The notes: a model not told the origin generated them from the sequence alone. Numbered from the stretch's first letter, positions 23,783 to 33,531 are shown. The stretch: 64,000 bases of DNA from Fibrobacter sp. (GCF_017551775.1 NZ_JAFZKX010000109.1:1-64000), one strand, 5' to 3'. Numbers and translations: made by a program.

Positions 23783-26635
23783 CTATTGCCCCAAATCAAT
23801 ATTCAAGGTCTTAATGAGGGAATCTATGCGGGGAGTCAACTTTGCCGCGCCAGCCTTGGAAAGATGCGCGTTGTCAAGAGCGTCTTCATCGGTGTAGTCG
23901 TGGTCTCCCATCTTGTTTTCATCCATCAAGACGAAATTGGGGTATGTCTGGCTCAAATTTGAAAGGTCTTCGATAACCTGGAGGGCGTCGCTCCGCCTAA
24001 GGCCACGATAGCCGAAAGCCCCGGTGTTCTTGTATTTTGGATTGACGGGTATGATGACTCCGACAATGGCGATATCGGATTTCTTGCAAGTAGCGATTAG
24101 ATCTTCCAGCTGTTCAAAGTTTGCTTGGAATTGTTCGGCCTTGGTGTCCATCCAGCAGGAATCTTCGGCGACATTTGGCGCACCCCATCCGTTTGTTGGC
24201 ATGGGCTTGAAGCCGCGTGTCGGTCGGAGTGCTTTCGCTTCGGAATCTTTGCCGGGGGCCTTGTATGTCTTTTCGAACAGTTTTGGAGGGTAGTTGTCGA
24301 CCCAGTAATTATGATTTTTGTCGTAAACGAAGCCGGGATACGATGCGTATGTACGGTAGAAGATGTTGTTGGGGTTTTTACCGTCGTTGTAAGCTCGGTC
24401 TAGATCCAATGCGATAACCACCGTCTTCAGATTCTTTACGTGGGGAAGGATGTAATTCTTGAAGAAGAAGGAACTTCCCGAAATGGATGCCGCCGGTGTC
24501 GCTAGATTGATGGCGAATACGGGCTCGTCGAAAAGGAGCGGATTGATCCCGTGATAAGCGCGCGAAGAACCCAGAATTACCGTGTTGGCAGTGTCTTTGT
24601 ATTGCCAGAGAATTTCCATTTTGTAACGGAATTCGATGGCGTAGGGGCATGCTCCGCTTGCGTTGTAATATATACCCGCGCTGTCGGGGTCAAGTTGAAA
24701 TTCGGTTTCTGCGGTATCGACGGGGAGCGTGTCCGGTTCGATTTCCTTTTTTTCCATCCAGAGGGCGGGATGCCAGAGTTCGTCGCCTTCGACAAGTTCT
24801 GTAGTGCTGCTTTCCTTCGTGTTCACGAACGCAATTTTCGTGTGCGCCCCGTTTGCGTTGGTAAGCGTTGCGACGATGTTGGAATTGACTCCGTCTGTTG
24901 CCCATTCCGTATGGTCAAACGCGTAGCCTGCGGGAGACTTGATGGACTGTATGAGTTTCCCTGCGCTGTCTGCGATAAAGAGGCGCTCGTGCGTGTTGTA
25001 ACTGCTTCCGACGAACTTGACGCCGGGTTTCCCGACGAAGTCGAGGAATGCGGTGCGCTTGCTGCCGTCCTGTGCGAGCGATGCGTTGCAGGCCTGTGCG
25101 CTGTCGTACCAAATTGTATTTGTTGCGTTTTGCGTGAGCGTGGAACCGGATTTGGCGACGCGGGCGCGAAGCAATTTTGCACCTGTGACAGCGAGCGTGT
25201 TGTCTTCGCTGATGCCGCCGTGGAAGGCACCGTCGAAGAGTTTCTGCGGAGTCCCGAACTTTCCGTTTGTGAATGGCACTTGCCAAGTCGACGCGGAAAG
25301 GAATGTGGTTTCGTCCTTGTTGTTGCCGGCGTTTGTCACATAGACGATTACGGTGTCTCCGTTTTCAAGAACCCGCCAACGCGGAATAGCGGCTGATTCG
25401 ACATTCAGTTGGATTGCATCGCTGGCTTCCTTGTCCAGCTTGCGCACATAGAGCTTTGAATTTTTTGAAATGCCTTCCATTCCGGTGCAGAACGCCACGT
25501 AGTTCCCGTCGGGAGAGATGTCGGGATGGAACGCGTCCAGCGTGTCTTCTATTTCAATTACGGCTTGAGGCCCGTTCAGGTAATCGATATAGGCGATGTT
25601 GCCCGAGACGTCGTTTCGGAAGGCTAACTTTACGTTGTATGTACCCGTGAGGTTCTTGATGGTTTCGCTCCCCGCAAGTGGCGAGACGATGCTTGCCTGG
25701 GATTTGCCGTCGTTTCCCATCCAAAGGGCGTCGGGAATGGAGCCCAGCGCCAGCCGGAAGCCCACGTATTCCGCCCTGGTCGCGGAGGTTACGGTATAGA
25801 CGTCTCCACGGCTGTAGGGATTCAGTTCGTTTGGGGCGGATGCGTAATTGCCGCCTTTTAGAATACGTTCGCCCTTCTCTCCGCCATCGGGTGCACCGGC
25901 GTAGTTGGTGATGGTCGTGTCGCGGAATAGCCCGAGCCAGTCGTTCACCCATTCCATAACGTTTCCCGCCATGTCGCAGAATCCCGCGGAGTCGGTTCCC
26001 GCGCCGCAAACTTCACGTGCGGTGTAGCCGGAGTTGTCGCTGTTCCAGCTTTTCTCCGTATTCCAAGCCCTTGTCGCTGCGAAAACCCATTCCGCTTCGG
26101 TCGGAAGCCTGTACCCCTCGGCTTCGGGGTGAAATGTCAATCCTTCCAAATTCGAACAGTGTCCTTCGGTGTCGAATGTTGCCTTGCCGTAGGTATAGAC
26201 TGTATCTCTTTTTTCTTGGCTGCTTTTGGCATTCGCAAAAAGGACGACGTCGAAGTAAGTCACGTCGGTAATGGGCAGGCTGTCGCCCTTGCAGGGGAAG
26301 CGTTTCAGGTCCGCTTCTTTCGCAATCTTGTCGTAATCGCCGCAGGTGACTTCGTGGATGTCCATGAAGAATTCGTAGTCCAATACGACCTTCATGGCTG
26401 GCCTTTCGTTTGTTTTGAAACTCTTGTCATTGGAGCCGACGGTCACCTTTCCGCCGGAGAGCCGGATCATGCCGTCGATTTCTTTCAAAGGATTGGTTGT
26501 CGAGTCTTGGGGCTCAACTTCTGTCGAATCGCTGCTTTGTTGGCTGGATTCCTCGGATATAATTTGCATTTCGCTATTGCTGCATGCGGCGGCGAATAGA
26601 AACGGAAACAGGAGATATGCCTTGCGAATCTTCAT
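23783..26635 (-). CDS. SUMF1-like / beta-propeller / SGNH-hydrolase-like fusion lipoprotein
   Basis: This 950-residue lipoprotein (lipobox AAACS) has three parts. Residues about 55-295 form a SUMF1/FGE-type domain: GGKVTVGSN, RLPTEAEWVFAATR (about 175), AGNVMEWVNDW (about 222) and YVGFRLALG (about 290). The copper-binding cysteines of true formylglycine enzymes are absent near SATRAEYVGFRL, so it is probably not a sulfatase activator. Residues about 300-660 carry TolB-like strands (DAFHPDISPDGNYVAF). Residues about 680-945 resemble an SGNH hydrolase, with VILGSSRAYHG as block I and ALDNAHLSKAG as block V with Asp and His. Acylesterase or acyltransferase activity on a glycan is a guess. Confidence 0.75.
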   Translation of the reverse strand: MKIRKAYLLFPFLFAAACSNSEMQIISEESSQQSSDSTEVEPQDSTTNPLKEIDGMIRLSGGKVTVGSNDKSFKTNERPAMKVVLDYEFFMDIHEVTCGDYDKIAKEADLKRFPCKGDSLPITDVTYFDVVLFANAKSSQEKRDTVYTYGKATFDTEGHCSNLEGLTFHPEAEGYRLPTEAEWVFAATRAWNTEKSWNSDNSGYTAREVCGAGTDSAGFCDMAGNVMEWVNDWLGLFRDTTITNYAGAPDGGEKGERILKGGNYASAPNELNPYSRGDVYTVTSATRAEYVGFRLALGSIPDALWMGNDGKSQASIVSPLAGSETIKNLTGTYNVKLAFRNDVSGNIAYIDYLNGPQAVIEIEDTLDAFHPDISPDGNYVAFCTGMEGISKNSKLYVRKLDKEASDAIQLNVESAAIPRWRVLENGDTVIVYVTNAGNNKDETTFLSASTWQVPFTNGKFGTPQKLFDGAFHGGISEDNTLAVTGAKLLRARVAKSGSTLTQNATNTIWYDSAQACNASLAQDGSKRTAFLDFVGKPGVKFVGSSYNTHERLFIADSAGKLIQSIKSPAGYAFDHTEWATDGVNSNIVATLTNANGAHTKIAFVNTKESSTTELVEGDELWHPALWMEKKEIEPDTLPVDTAETEFQLDPDSAGIYYNASGACPYAIEFRYKMEILWQYKDTANTVILGSSRAYHGINPLLFDEPVFAINLATPAASISGSSFFFKNYILPHVKNLKTVVIALDLDRAYNDGKNPNNIFYRTYASYPGFVYDKNHNYWVDNYPPKLFEKTYKAPGKDSEAKALRPTRGFKPMPTNGWGAPNVAEDSCWMDTKAEQFQANFEQLEDLIATCKKSDIAIVGVIIPVNPKYKNTGAFGYRGLRRSDALQVIEDLSNLSQTYPNFVLMDENKMGDHDYTDEDALDNAHLSKAGAAKLTPRIDSLIKTLNIDLGQ

Positions 26636-26698
26636 AAATAGACCTTTCCAATCCCGTCAATTCTAAGATAACAAAAAAAATGTAGGGCGCGAAAATTC

Positions 26699-26712
26699 TA
26701 TATTTGGCGCGT
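26699..26712 (+). promoter_or_regulatory. Promoter -10 of a leaderless ribE transcript
   Basis: TATATT at 26699-26704 lies 8 nt before the ribE ATG at 26713. The ribE start is fixed by the invariant MFTGII beginning, so the transcription start must fall on or next to the start codon. Confidence 0.75.
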
Positions 26713-27312
26713 ATGTTTACTGGAATTATTCAATCTACTGGCGAAATCGTCTCGATAGAGAGTCGTGGCGATGCGCTTTCTATGCGCCTCAAGTCGCCAG
26801 GATTCTTTAAAAATTGCAAATTGGGCGACAGCGTCGCTAACGACGGAGTGTGCCTTTCCATAGAATCTTGTACCGATGACGAAGCCACTTTTTGCCTGAT
26901 GCACCAGACGGTCGAAAATACCGCCTTCAAGCAGGCTGCGGTCGGAAAACTGGTGAATTTGGAACTTCCGTGCCGTGCCGACAGCTTCATGGGCGGGCAC
27001 TTCGTGATGGGCCATGTGGACTGCATTACGGAGGTCATCCAGGTGGTTCCGCGCGAAACGGGCGTGGAAGTCGACCTGAAGATGCCTGCGGACCTCAAGC
27101 GCTACATCATCCGCCGCGGTTCCATCTCCCTGAACGGGATTAGCCTCACGGTGGCCGAAAAGTTCGAAGATTCCATCCGCGTGTGCATCATCCCCGAGAC
27201 GCTTGCCCGTACGAACCTGCGCAACTGGGTTGCCGGGACCATCGTGAACGTGGAAGTCGACATGCTCGGCAAGTACATCGAAAATTATTTGAAGGAACGT
27301 GACCTTGCTTAA
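26713..27312 (+). CDS. ribE: Riboflavin synthase, alpha chain
   Basis: Riboflavin synthase dismutates two 6,7-dimethyl-8-ribityllumazine molecules to riboflavin. The 199-residue protein starts [12 protein letters not shown], as the family does. It shows the two lumazine-binding barrels: first GVCLSIES, second [13 protein letters not shown] with [10 protein letters not shown] between. The first of four genes in the order ribE-ribBA-ribH-nusB. An upstream in-frame ATG at 26704 lies inside the -10 box and is not credible. No FMN riboswitch is seen upstream. Confidence 0.95.
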   Translation: MFTGIIQSTGEIVSIESRGDALSMRLKSPGFFKNCKLGDSVANDGVCLSIESCTDDEATFCLMHQTVENTAFKQAAVGKLVNLELPCRADSFMGGHFVMGHVDCITEVIQVVPRETGVEVDLKMPADLKRYIIRRGSISLNGISLTVAEKFEDSIRVCIIPETLARTNLRNWVAGTIVNVEVDMLGKYIENYLKERDLA

Positions 27313-28555
27313 TACGATAGAAGAGGCCATAGAAGATTTTAAGAACGGCAAGTTTTTGATTGTGGTCGATGACGAAGACCGCGAGAACGAGGGCGATTTC
27401 GTTATCGCCGCCGAGAAGATTACGCCCGAAAAGGTGAACTTCATGCTCCACGAGGGCAGGGGCGTGCTCTGCTGCCCGCTCCCCATCAAGCGCTGCCACG
27501 AACTCAACCTCACGCGCCAGACCGCCGAGAATACCTCGATTCTGGGCACCCCCTTTACCATCATGGTCGACAAGATCGAGGGGTGCTCCACGGGTGTTTC
27601 CGCTCATGACCGTGCGGCGACCATTCAGGCTCTTGCCGACCCGAACTCCAAGCCGAGCGACTTCGGCCGTCCGGGGCATATTTCGCCCCTGTACGCGCAG
27701 GAAGAAGGCGTGCTCCGTCGCGCAGGCCATACCGAAGCTGCGGTCGACCTCGCGAAACTGGCCGGACTCCGTCCTGCCGCCGCCCTCATCGAGATCATGA
27801 ACGAGGACGGCACCATGGCCCGCATGCCTCAGCTCGAGGAAGTGGCCAAGAAGTTCGGTCTCAAGATAATTTCCATCCGCGACCTCATCGACTACCGCCT
27901 CAAGAACGAGAAGCTGGTACAGCGTGTGGCCGCCCCGCACGTGCAGACCAAGTACGGCGATTTTACCGCGTATGCCTACAAGAGCAAGACCGACGGCGTG
28001 GAACACGTGGCCTGGGTCGCGGGCAACCCCGACTTCAGCAAGCCGGTGTACGTGCGCGTGCACAGCGAATGCCTTACGGGCGACATTTTCGGTAGCCTCC
28101 GCTGCGATTGCGGCGAACAGCTGGCTTCCGCAATGAAGTTCATCGGCGAGCATGGGGGAGTGTTCCTTTACATGCGCGGCCAGGAAGGCAGGGGTATCGG
28201 GCTTTGCAACAAGCTCCGAGCCTATGAGCTGCAGGAGAAGGGCATGGACACGGTCGAGGCGAACCTGCACCTCGGGTTCAAGTCCGATTTGCGCCAGTAT
28301 GGTACGGGCGCGCAGATTCTTGCGGACCTCGGCGTGAAGGAAATGCGCCTGCTTACGAATAACCCGAGCAAGATTTCGGGCATTTCGGCCTACGGTCTCA
28401 AGATCGTGGAACGCGTTCCCATCGAAATCAAGCCGAACAAGGAAAACTTGTTCTACCTGCTCACCAAGCAGAAGAAGATGGGGCACCAGCTGCATGTGGC
28501 CGAAGAGTCCGGTGCATCGGCGTCCGATGCAAAAGTTTTAAAAGAGGATAAATAA
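27299..28555 (+). CDS. ribBA: Bifunctional DHBP synthase / GTP cyclohydrolase II
   Basis: This 418-residue fusion supplies both riboflavin precursors. The N-terminal RibB half (about 1-205) has [12 protein letters not shown] (about 22-33) and the [13 protein letters not shown] segment. The C-terminal RibA half has the zinc ligands in [20 protein letters not shown] (all three Cys present), the QEGRGIGL loop and [11 protein letters not shown]. The frame starts GTG at 27299, overlapping ribE by 14 bp. The Shine-Dalgarno AAGGA (27292-27296) is only 2 nt away, and TTG at 27305 has better spacing, so the true start may be two codons later. Translational coupling to ribE is likely. Confidence 0.94.
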   Translation: MTLLNTIEEAIEDFKNGKFLIVVDDEDRENEGDFVIAAEKITPEKVNFMLHEGRGVLCCPLPIKRCHELNLTRQTAENTSILGTPFTIMVDKIEGCSTGVSAHDRAATIQALADPNSKPSDFGRPGHISPLYAQEEGVLRRAGHTEAAVDLAKLAGLRPAAALIEIMNEDGTMARMPQLEEVAKKFGLKIISIRDLIDYRLKNEKLVQRVAAPHVQTKYGDFTAYAYKSKTDGVEHVAWVAGNPDFSKPVYVRVHSECLTGDIFGSLRCDCGEQLASAMKFIGEHGGVFLYMRGQEGRGIGLCNKLRAYELQEKGMDTVEANLHLGFKSDLRQYGTGAQILADLGVKEMRLLTNNPSKISGISAYGLKIVERVPIEIKPNKENLFYLLTKQKKMGHQLHVAEESGASASDAKVLKEDK

Positions 28556-28556
28556 G

Positions 28557-29021
28557 ATGGCTAAAGAAATCAAGAATTCTCTCAATGGTTCTGGCCTCAA
28601 GATTGCGATTGCCGTCGCCCGCTTCAACGAGGTGGTGACGGACAAGCTCCTGGAAGGTGCGCTCCGTCAGCTTGAGCTGCTGGGTGTCGCCGACAAGGAT
28701 GTCACCGTCGTGCGCGTTCCGGGCGCATTCGAACTCCCGGGCGTGTGCCGCAGGCTCGCTGATTCCGGCAAGTACGACGCCGTGATGGCCATCGGTGCGG
28801 TTATCCGTGGCGAAACTTCCCATTACGATGTGGTGGTGAACGCCTCTACCGGCGGTGTCGCAAGCATCGCGGCCGAAGGCAAGCTTCCCGTGATTCTCGG
28901 CATCCTCACGACCGATACCGTAGACCAGGCGATGAACCGTGCCGGCCTCAAGGCGGGCAATCTGGGTTCCAACTGGGCATCCACTGCCGTTGAAATGGCC
29001 AATCTCTATAAGTCCATCTAA
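28557..29021 (+). CDS. ribH: 6,7-dimethyl-8-ribityllumazine synthase
   Basis: Lumazine synthase condenses the RibA- and RibB-derived precursors and in most bacteria forms an icosahedral capsid. The 154-residue protein shows VARFNE, VRVPGAFELP, AIGAVIRGETSHYD (catalytic His about residue 90) and PVILGILTTDT, in the expected order. It starts one base after the ribBA stop with AAGAGGA upstream. Operon position between ribBA and nusB is conventional. Confidence 0.96.
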   Translation: MAKEIKNSLNGSGLKIAIAVARFNEVVTDKLLEGALRQLELLGVADKDVTVVRVPGAFELPGVCRRLADSGKYDAVMAIGAVIRGETSHYDVVVNASTGGVASIAAEGKLPVILGILTTDTVDQAMNRAGLKAGNLGSNWASTAVEMANLYKSI

Positions 29022-29039
29022 CAATTAAAGACTACGATT

Positions 29040-29486
29040 ATGCAAAAAAGTTTTAGACCAGCTCGCGTATTTGCCATGCAGTTGTTGTACTCCATGGAAT
29101 TGACGGGGCAGACGGTGGGCGAGGCGCTTCCGGGAGTTCTGGAAAGCCAACCCATTGATGACGACCAGAAAAAATATGGGATGAAGCTCGTGGACCTGGT
29201 TCTTGCCCATCGCGAAGAACTCGATGAGGATATCAAGACGTCCACGGTTCATTGGGAAATCGAGCGTATGGCGTGCCTCGACCGCATCGTCATACGCATT
29301 GCCATGGTGGAACTGCTCTATGTTTCCGATACGCCCATCAAGGTGGTGCTTTCGGAAGCCATCCAGATTTCTAGCAAGTTCAGCACCGCGGACTCGGGCT
29401 CGTTCGTGAACGGCCTTCTTACGGGTTTTATGCAGAAGCGCAACATTGTCGTAGGTTCGACGAAGGGAGGAAAAAAGAATGATTAA
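29040..29486 (+). CDS. nusB: Transcription antitermination factor NusB
   Basis: NusB binds boxA RNA with NusE and supports rRNA antitermination. The 148-residue protein begins QKSFRPARVFAMQLLYSME and ends with the usual IKVVLSEAIQISSKFSTADSGSFVNGLL-type helices, read here in parts near residues 98-125. Its placement after ribH is the common arrangement. The stop overlaps the next start by eight bases. The upstream spacer has no strong ribosome-binding site. Confidence 0.93.
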   Translation: MQKSFRPARVFAMQLLYSMELTGQTVGEALPGVLESQPIDDDQKKYGMKLVDLVLAHREELDEDIKTSTVHWEIERMACLDRIVIRIAMVELLYVSDTPIKVVLSEAIQISSKFSTADSGSFVNGLLTGFMQKRNIVVGSTKGGKKND

Positions 29487-32400
29487 GGAAAAATGGATGA
29501 AGCATATTTTTGCGGGTATCACGGGCCTTGTCGCCCTGATCGTTTACTCGCTTACGATGGCTCCTACGGTAAGTTTTTGGGACTGCGGTGAGTTCGTTGC
29601 CTGTGCAAACACGCTGGGCATTCCGCATCCTCCTGGAACGCCGTTCTTTGTCTTCTTTGCCCGTGCCGTCATCGTGATTCTCCCGTTCGTGGGTGAAATC
29701 GCGAAGCGCGTGAACTACATCTCGGTGTTCAGTTCCGCGGCGACTGTCTATATTACGGCGCTGTTCGCCTGGGAATTCCTCGCTACCGTCCTCAAGACGG
29801 ACGCCCTTGCCGAAAGGATTTCCGAAAAGGTCCGCAACATCGTGCTTGCGACTTCCGCTCTCGTTGCCGGCTTCCTCCTGACGTTCTCCGACACGTTCTG
29901 GTTCAATGCCGTCGAAGCCGAAGTCTATGGCCTCGCGATGTTCATCTTGATGCTCATCTCTTACCTCGGTCTCGTCTGGTACAACAAGCGCGAAGATTCT
30001 TCGAGCGACCGCATCCTTATCTTTATCTGCTACATCGCGTTCCTCGGCGTGGGTGCCCACCTCTACACGATGCTCACTATTCCGGCGGTATTCGTGCTGA
30101 TGCTCGTTGCCCAGCCCAAGAAGATTTTTGAACGCCTGCCCATCTGGATTACGGGTACGCTCCTGTGCTCCGTGATTTACATGGTTTCCGCCTTCATTGA
30201 GATTTCGTTGGTTTGCCTTGTGGTGCTTGCGGTTCTCACGTTTGCAAAGCCGTTCTCCCCGAGGATGAACCATGCGGTGAAGCTTTCGCTCGCTTTTGCG
30301 TTCTTCGCCCTGATTGGCTACAGCACGCACCTCTACATTCCTATTCGTTCGGAACTCAACCCGATTATCGACGAAAACGATCCGGAAATCAACATCCGTG
30401 ACGACCAGGGCAACCTGCAGCTCGGTAACCTCTTCAAGAGCGAAAACTGGGTCGCCTTCAACAACTTCGTTGAACGCAAGCAGTACGGTTCCGAAAGCAT
30501 GCTGACCCGCGCGTTCTACCGCCGTTCCCAGCTGGCACACCAGGTGTTCTCCTTCCCGAACATGAGCTACGGTGGCTACCAGATGGCGCAGTACCTGCCT
30601 TACAAGGTGGGCGGCGTGAACTATGCGAACGGTGTCTATACCTTCGACAAGTCCGAGAACGTTCCTCTCGAAAGGTTCGGACACAAGTTCCCGACTCAGA
30701 TGAGCTTCATGGGCGACAGGACATTCCCGCAGTTCTTGATTTTCTTGCTGTTTAACGGCCTGCTGGTCCTTGTCTGCGTATTCGTCTGCAAGCGCAACAG
30801 GCACCTGGGTATTTTCCTGTCCGTGCTCTACGGCCTTTGCTCTCTCGGTCTCCTGTTCTACATCAACTTCGCCGACGGTACGCGCATGGAACAGCGCGAA
30901 CACGATTACTGGGTGAATGTGATGAACAGGAACGTGGCTGACCTCAATACCATGGGGGCGGGTATCGCGCAGGTTCCCGATCCGAACGACCTGATTGACC
31001 TCCGCCAGAAGATTGAAGTGGGCAAGTACCGCATCGATATGATGAAGCAGCGCGGTGCTTCCGCTGCCGAAATTTCGAAGGTTGAACGCGAAATCAATTC
31101 TTACGAAAGCTCCGCCGCATGGGCTAGCTGGAAGAAAATCGAGAACGGTTTTGCCCAGCGCGGGCTCCGTGCTCCGTTCCCGGAACCGGTTCATATGGAA
31201 GTGCGCGAACGTGACTACTTCTATACGCCTGCATTCATCTTCATGAGCATGATGTTCGGCCTCGGTGCCGGTATCCTCGTGCTCCTCGTCGCGACGACGG
31301 CTTCTACCGTTGCTCTTGCGACCCCGCTGGCTGCGGTTCTCGCCGTGATTTCCTTTGCGGTTCCCTGCATTTCGAACTACCAGGAACACGACCGTTCCGG
31401 CCTGTGGGTCCCGTGGGATTACGCTTACAACTTGCTGAACAGCTGCCGCCCGAATGCGATTCTCTTTACGAACGGCGATAACGACACCTTCCCGCTGTGG
31501 TTTGCGCAGGAAGTGGCCGGTATCCGCAAGGATGTGCGCGTGGTGAACCTCTCGCTCGGCAATACCGACTGGTACATCAAGCAGATGCTCGACAACGAGC
31601 CCGTTCTCAAGCTGAGCTATAACAAGAAGACCATCGACAGCGACATGGTGCTCGACAACAGCGTTGCCAATAACCCGAACCATCAGGTCTCTACCTGGGT
31701 GAACAAGGCGAACCGCCTGATGCCGCAGCTCAAGGCCCGTATCGAGAGCATGGAAGGCAAGGAACTTTCCCCGGCTGATTCCGCCAAGCTCCTCACGTTC
31801 AAGACGCACTACCAGGTGTGGGATGCATTTGTCGACTGGGCGAAGCGCACTCGCAGCGGCATGATGCTCACGCAGCACAAGCTCGTTATCGACCTTGCCC
31901 TGCAGAACATGGACAAGCCTATCGAAATCTCCACGACGGTCGGTACCTCGAACTTCATGGGTCTCGAAAAGTACATGGTGCAGGAAGGCCTTGTCTACAA
32001 CCTCGTGAAGGGTGACCTCAACCCGAAGCGCAATGCCTTCGACGCGAAGTACGCGGCCGACCTCATCGACAGCGTCTACAAGTTCCGCGGCCTTGGCGAT
32101 GGTACAGCCTACATCAATGACGAAACTCAGCGCTTGCTTTCGAGCTACGTTTCGCTGTACCTCCAGATTTCGTTTGATGCACGCGAAAAGATTGCGGCGC
32201 TCCGCACGAGCAAGCCTTTCACGGCCGAGAAGAAGGCTGCAGCCGACAGCCTCTGCACCGCAGCCATCAAGTACCTCGACCTGGGTAAGAAGCAGTTCAG
32301 CGATGAATGGCGCGTGTACTGGGCCGCAGCGTTCGTCTACGACATCGTGGGCGAGAGGCAGAAGGCCCTGGATTACCTCGACGAAGGCTTGAAGAACGTT

Positions 32401-32562
32401 CCCGAATACGACGAAGGCGGCCGCGCCAGGCTCCTGATGAGCGTGGAACAGATCAAGCACAGCCCCGAAAAGCCGATGGTTGTCGAAGAGGAAACGAAGC
32501 CCGCAGAACCGGTGGATTCGGCTACGTCCGATTCTGCGCCGGTTGTTGCCGCCGCCAACTAG
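29479..32562 (+). CDS. DUF2723-family multispanning membrane protein
   Basis: This 1027-residue protein belongs to the DUF2723 (TMEM260/GT117-like) family of predicted lipid-linked sugar transferases. The N-terminus has the family hallmark LTMAPTVSFWDCGEFVACA with acidic DCGE in the first loop, then GIPHPPGTPFF. About 12 hydrophobic helices span residues about 10-660, with a soluble loop near 480-560. The C-terminal 350 residues are soluble, containing NGDNDTFPLWFAQEVAGIRKDV-type residues near 670 and helical repeats at the end. It heads a run with three GT2 enzymes, so it may transfer a sugar to a surface protein or glycan; that is inference. It overlaps nusB by eight bases. Confidence 0.82.
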   Translation: MIKEKWMKHIFAGITGLVALIVYSLTMAPTVSFWDCGEFVACANTLGIPHPPGTPFFVFFARAVIVILPFVGEIAKRVNYISVFSSAATVYITALFAWEFLATVLKTDALAERISEKVRNIVLATSALVAGFLLTFSDTFWFNAVEAEVYGLAMFILMLISYLGLVWYNKREDSSSDRILIFICYIAFLGVGAHLYTMLTIPAVFVLMLVAQPKKIFERLPIWITGTLLCSVIYMVSAFIEISLVCLVVLAVLTFAKPFSPRMNHAVKLSLAFAFFALIGYSTHLYIPIRSELNPIIDENDPEINIRDDQGNLQLGNLFKSENWVAFNNFVERKQYGSESMLTRAFYRRSQLAHQVFSFPNMSYGGYQMAQYLPYKVGGVNYANGVYTFDKSENVPLERFGHKFPTQMSFMGDRTFPQFLIFLLFNGLLVLVCVFVCKRNRHLGIFLSVLYGLCSLGLLFYINFADGTRMEQREHDYWVNVMNRNVADLNTMGAGIAQVPDPNDLIDLRQKIEVGKYRIDMMKQRGASAAEISKVEREINSYESSAAWASWKKIENGFAQRGLRAPFPEPVHMEVRERDYFYTPAFIFMSMMFGLGAGILVLLVATTASTVALATPLAAVLAVISFAVPCISNYQEHDRSGLWVPWDYAYNLLNSCRPNAILFTNGDNDTFPLWFAQEVAGIRKDVRVVNLSLGNTDWYIKQMLDNEPVLKLSYNKKTIDSDMVLDNSVANNPNHQVSTWVNKANRLMPQLKARIESMEGKELSPADSAKLLTFKTHYQVWDAFVDWAKRTRSGMMLTQHKLVIDLALQNMDKPIEISTTVGTSNFMGLEKYMVQEGLVYNLVKGDLNPKRNAFDAKYAADLIDSVYKFRGLGDGTAYINDETQRLLSSYVSLYLQISFDAREKIAALRTSKPFTAEKKAAADSLCTAAIKYLDLGKKQFSDEWRVYWAAAFVYDIVGERQKALDYLDEGLKNVPEYDEGGRARLLMSVEQIKHSPEKPMVVEEETKPAEPVDSATSDSAPVVAAAN

Positions 32563-32577
32563 CCTAGAGGTGCCGTG

Positions 32578-33498
32578 ATGGATTTAAGCATGGTCATTCC
32601 GGTCAAGGAAGAAAGCGAAAACCTTCCGGAACTGCTGAAAGAAATTGTTGCCGCCATGGAGCCCACGGGCTTCACTTACGAGGTTATCGCCATCGACGAC
32701 GGCAGCCGTGACAATACGTGGGAAGTTCTCGAGAACCTCTCGCGCGAATACCCCTTCCTGAAGGGATTCCGTTTCCAGTTCAACTGCGGCAAGGCCGACG
32801 CTCTCGCCTTCGGTTTCTCGAAGGCGACGGGTCGCTACGTGGCGACCCTCGATGGCGACCTGCAGGATGATCCGCTCGAAATCCCGAAGATGATAAAGAT
32901 TCTGGAAGAGGGCTACGATCTCGTCTCGGGCTGGAAGGTCCGCAGGCTTGACCCGTGGCACAAGACGCTTCCTTCGAAGCTTTTCAACCTGACGGTTTCC
33001 GCCGTGTGCGGCAAGCGCCTGCACGATTTCAACTGCGGCATCAAGGCTTATCGCCATTCCGTGGTGCGTTACATCGAACTCTACGGCGATTACCACCGCT
33101 TTATTCCCGTGATGGCCAAGTGGCAGGGCTTCCGCATTACCGAGATGCCCGTCGCGCACCGCGCCCGCGTTCACGGGGTTTCCAAGTACGGCATTTCGCG
33201 TCTCGTTTCCGGGTTCCTCGACCTGGTTTCGCTCATGTTCATGCGCAGTTTCTCGGCCAAGCCGCTGCATTTCTTTGGCTTGATCGGCCTGGTGTTCTTG
33301 GCGCTTGGCTTGGGCGTGTGCGGTTACTTTGGTTATGAATGGTTCCAGACGGGAGCCATGCATGTACGTCCCTTGCTCCTTGCCGGCGGTTTTTCGCTGG
33401 TGATGAGCGTTCAGTTCTTTTCGCTCGGGCTTCTTGCCGAGATGCTCAACGGTCGCAAACGCAGAATTTATCCTATAGCCGAAACTTTTGGCGAGTGA
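32578..33498 (+). CDS. GT2 glycosyltransferase, polyisoprenyl-phosphate hexose synthase type
   Basis: This GtrB/ArnC-like enzyme probably charges undecaprenyl phosphate with a sugar. The GT2 core shows VIPVKEESENL at the start, IDDGSRDNTW (about residue 40) and TLDGDLQDDP (about 90, DxD-type metal site). Two C-terminal transmembrane helices (about 230-250 and 265-290) are typical. ATG 32578 is preferred over GTG 32575 because AGAGG is 7 nt upstream. It lies 15 bp after the DUF2723 gene and could supply its lipid-linked donor. Confidence 0.88.
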   Translation: MDLSMVIPVKEESENLPELLKEIVAAMEPTGFTYEVIAIDDGSRDNTWEVLENLSREYPFLKGFRFQFNCGKADALAFGFSKATGRYVATLDGDLQDDPLEIPKMIKILEEGYDLVSGWKVRRLDPWHKTLPSKLFNLTVSAVCGKRLHDFNCGIKAYRHSVVRYIELYGDYHRFIPVMAKWQGFRITEMPVAHRARVHGVSKYGISRLVSGFLDLVSLMFMRSFSAKPLHFFGLIGLVFLALGLGVCGYFGYEWFQTGAMHVRPLLLAGGFSLVMSVQFFSLGLLAEMLNGRKRRIYPIAETFGE

Positions 33499-33531
33499 GT
33501 TTTGTAGATTATTGCGTGTAGGAGTATAGAT

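Noticed and set aside
21175-23814. 879-residue plus-strand ORF antisense to pheT
   Set aside because: It mirrors codon bias of pheT, whose full-length domain order is intact. The antisense product has no recognisable motif and no ribosome-binding site.
23783-26635. Formylglycine-generating enzyme (sulfatase activator)
   Set aside because: The SUMF1 fold motifs are there but the catalytic cysteines near the domain end are missing.
26640-26712. FMN riboswitch upstream of ribE
   Set aside because: The leader is essentially absent and none of the conserved FMN-box sequence is present.
27000-27591. Minus-strand ORF over ribE/ribBA
   Set aside because: Both ribE and ribBA are complete with catalytic motifs; the antisense ORF has none.
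29428-32460. 1010-residue minus-strand ORF antisense to the DUF2723 gene
   Set aside because: The sense frame has clear membrane helices and the DUF2723 hallmark. The antisense frame is a by-product of low stop frequency in GC-biased third positions.
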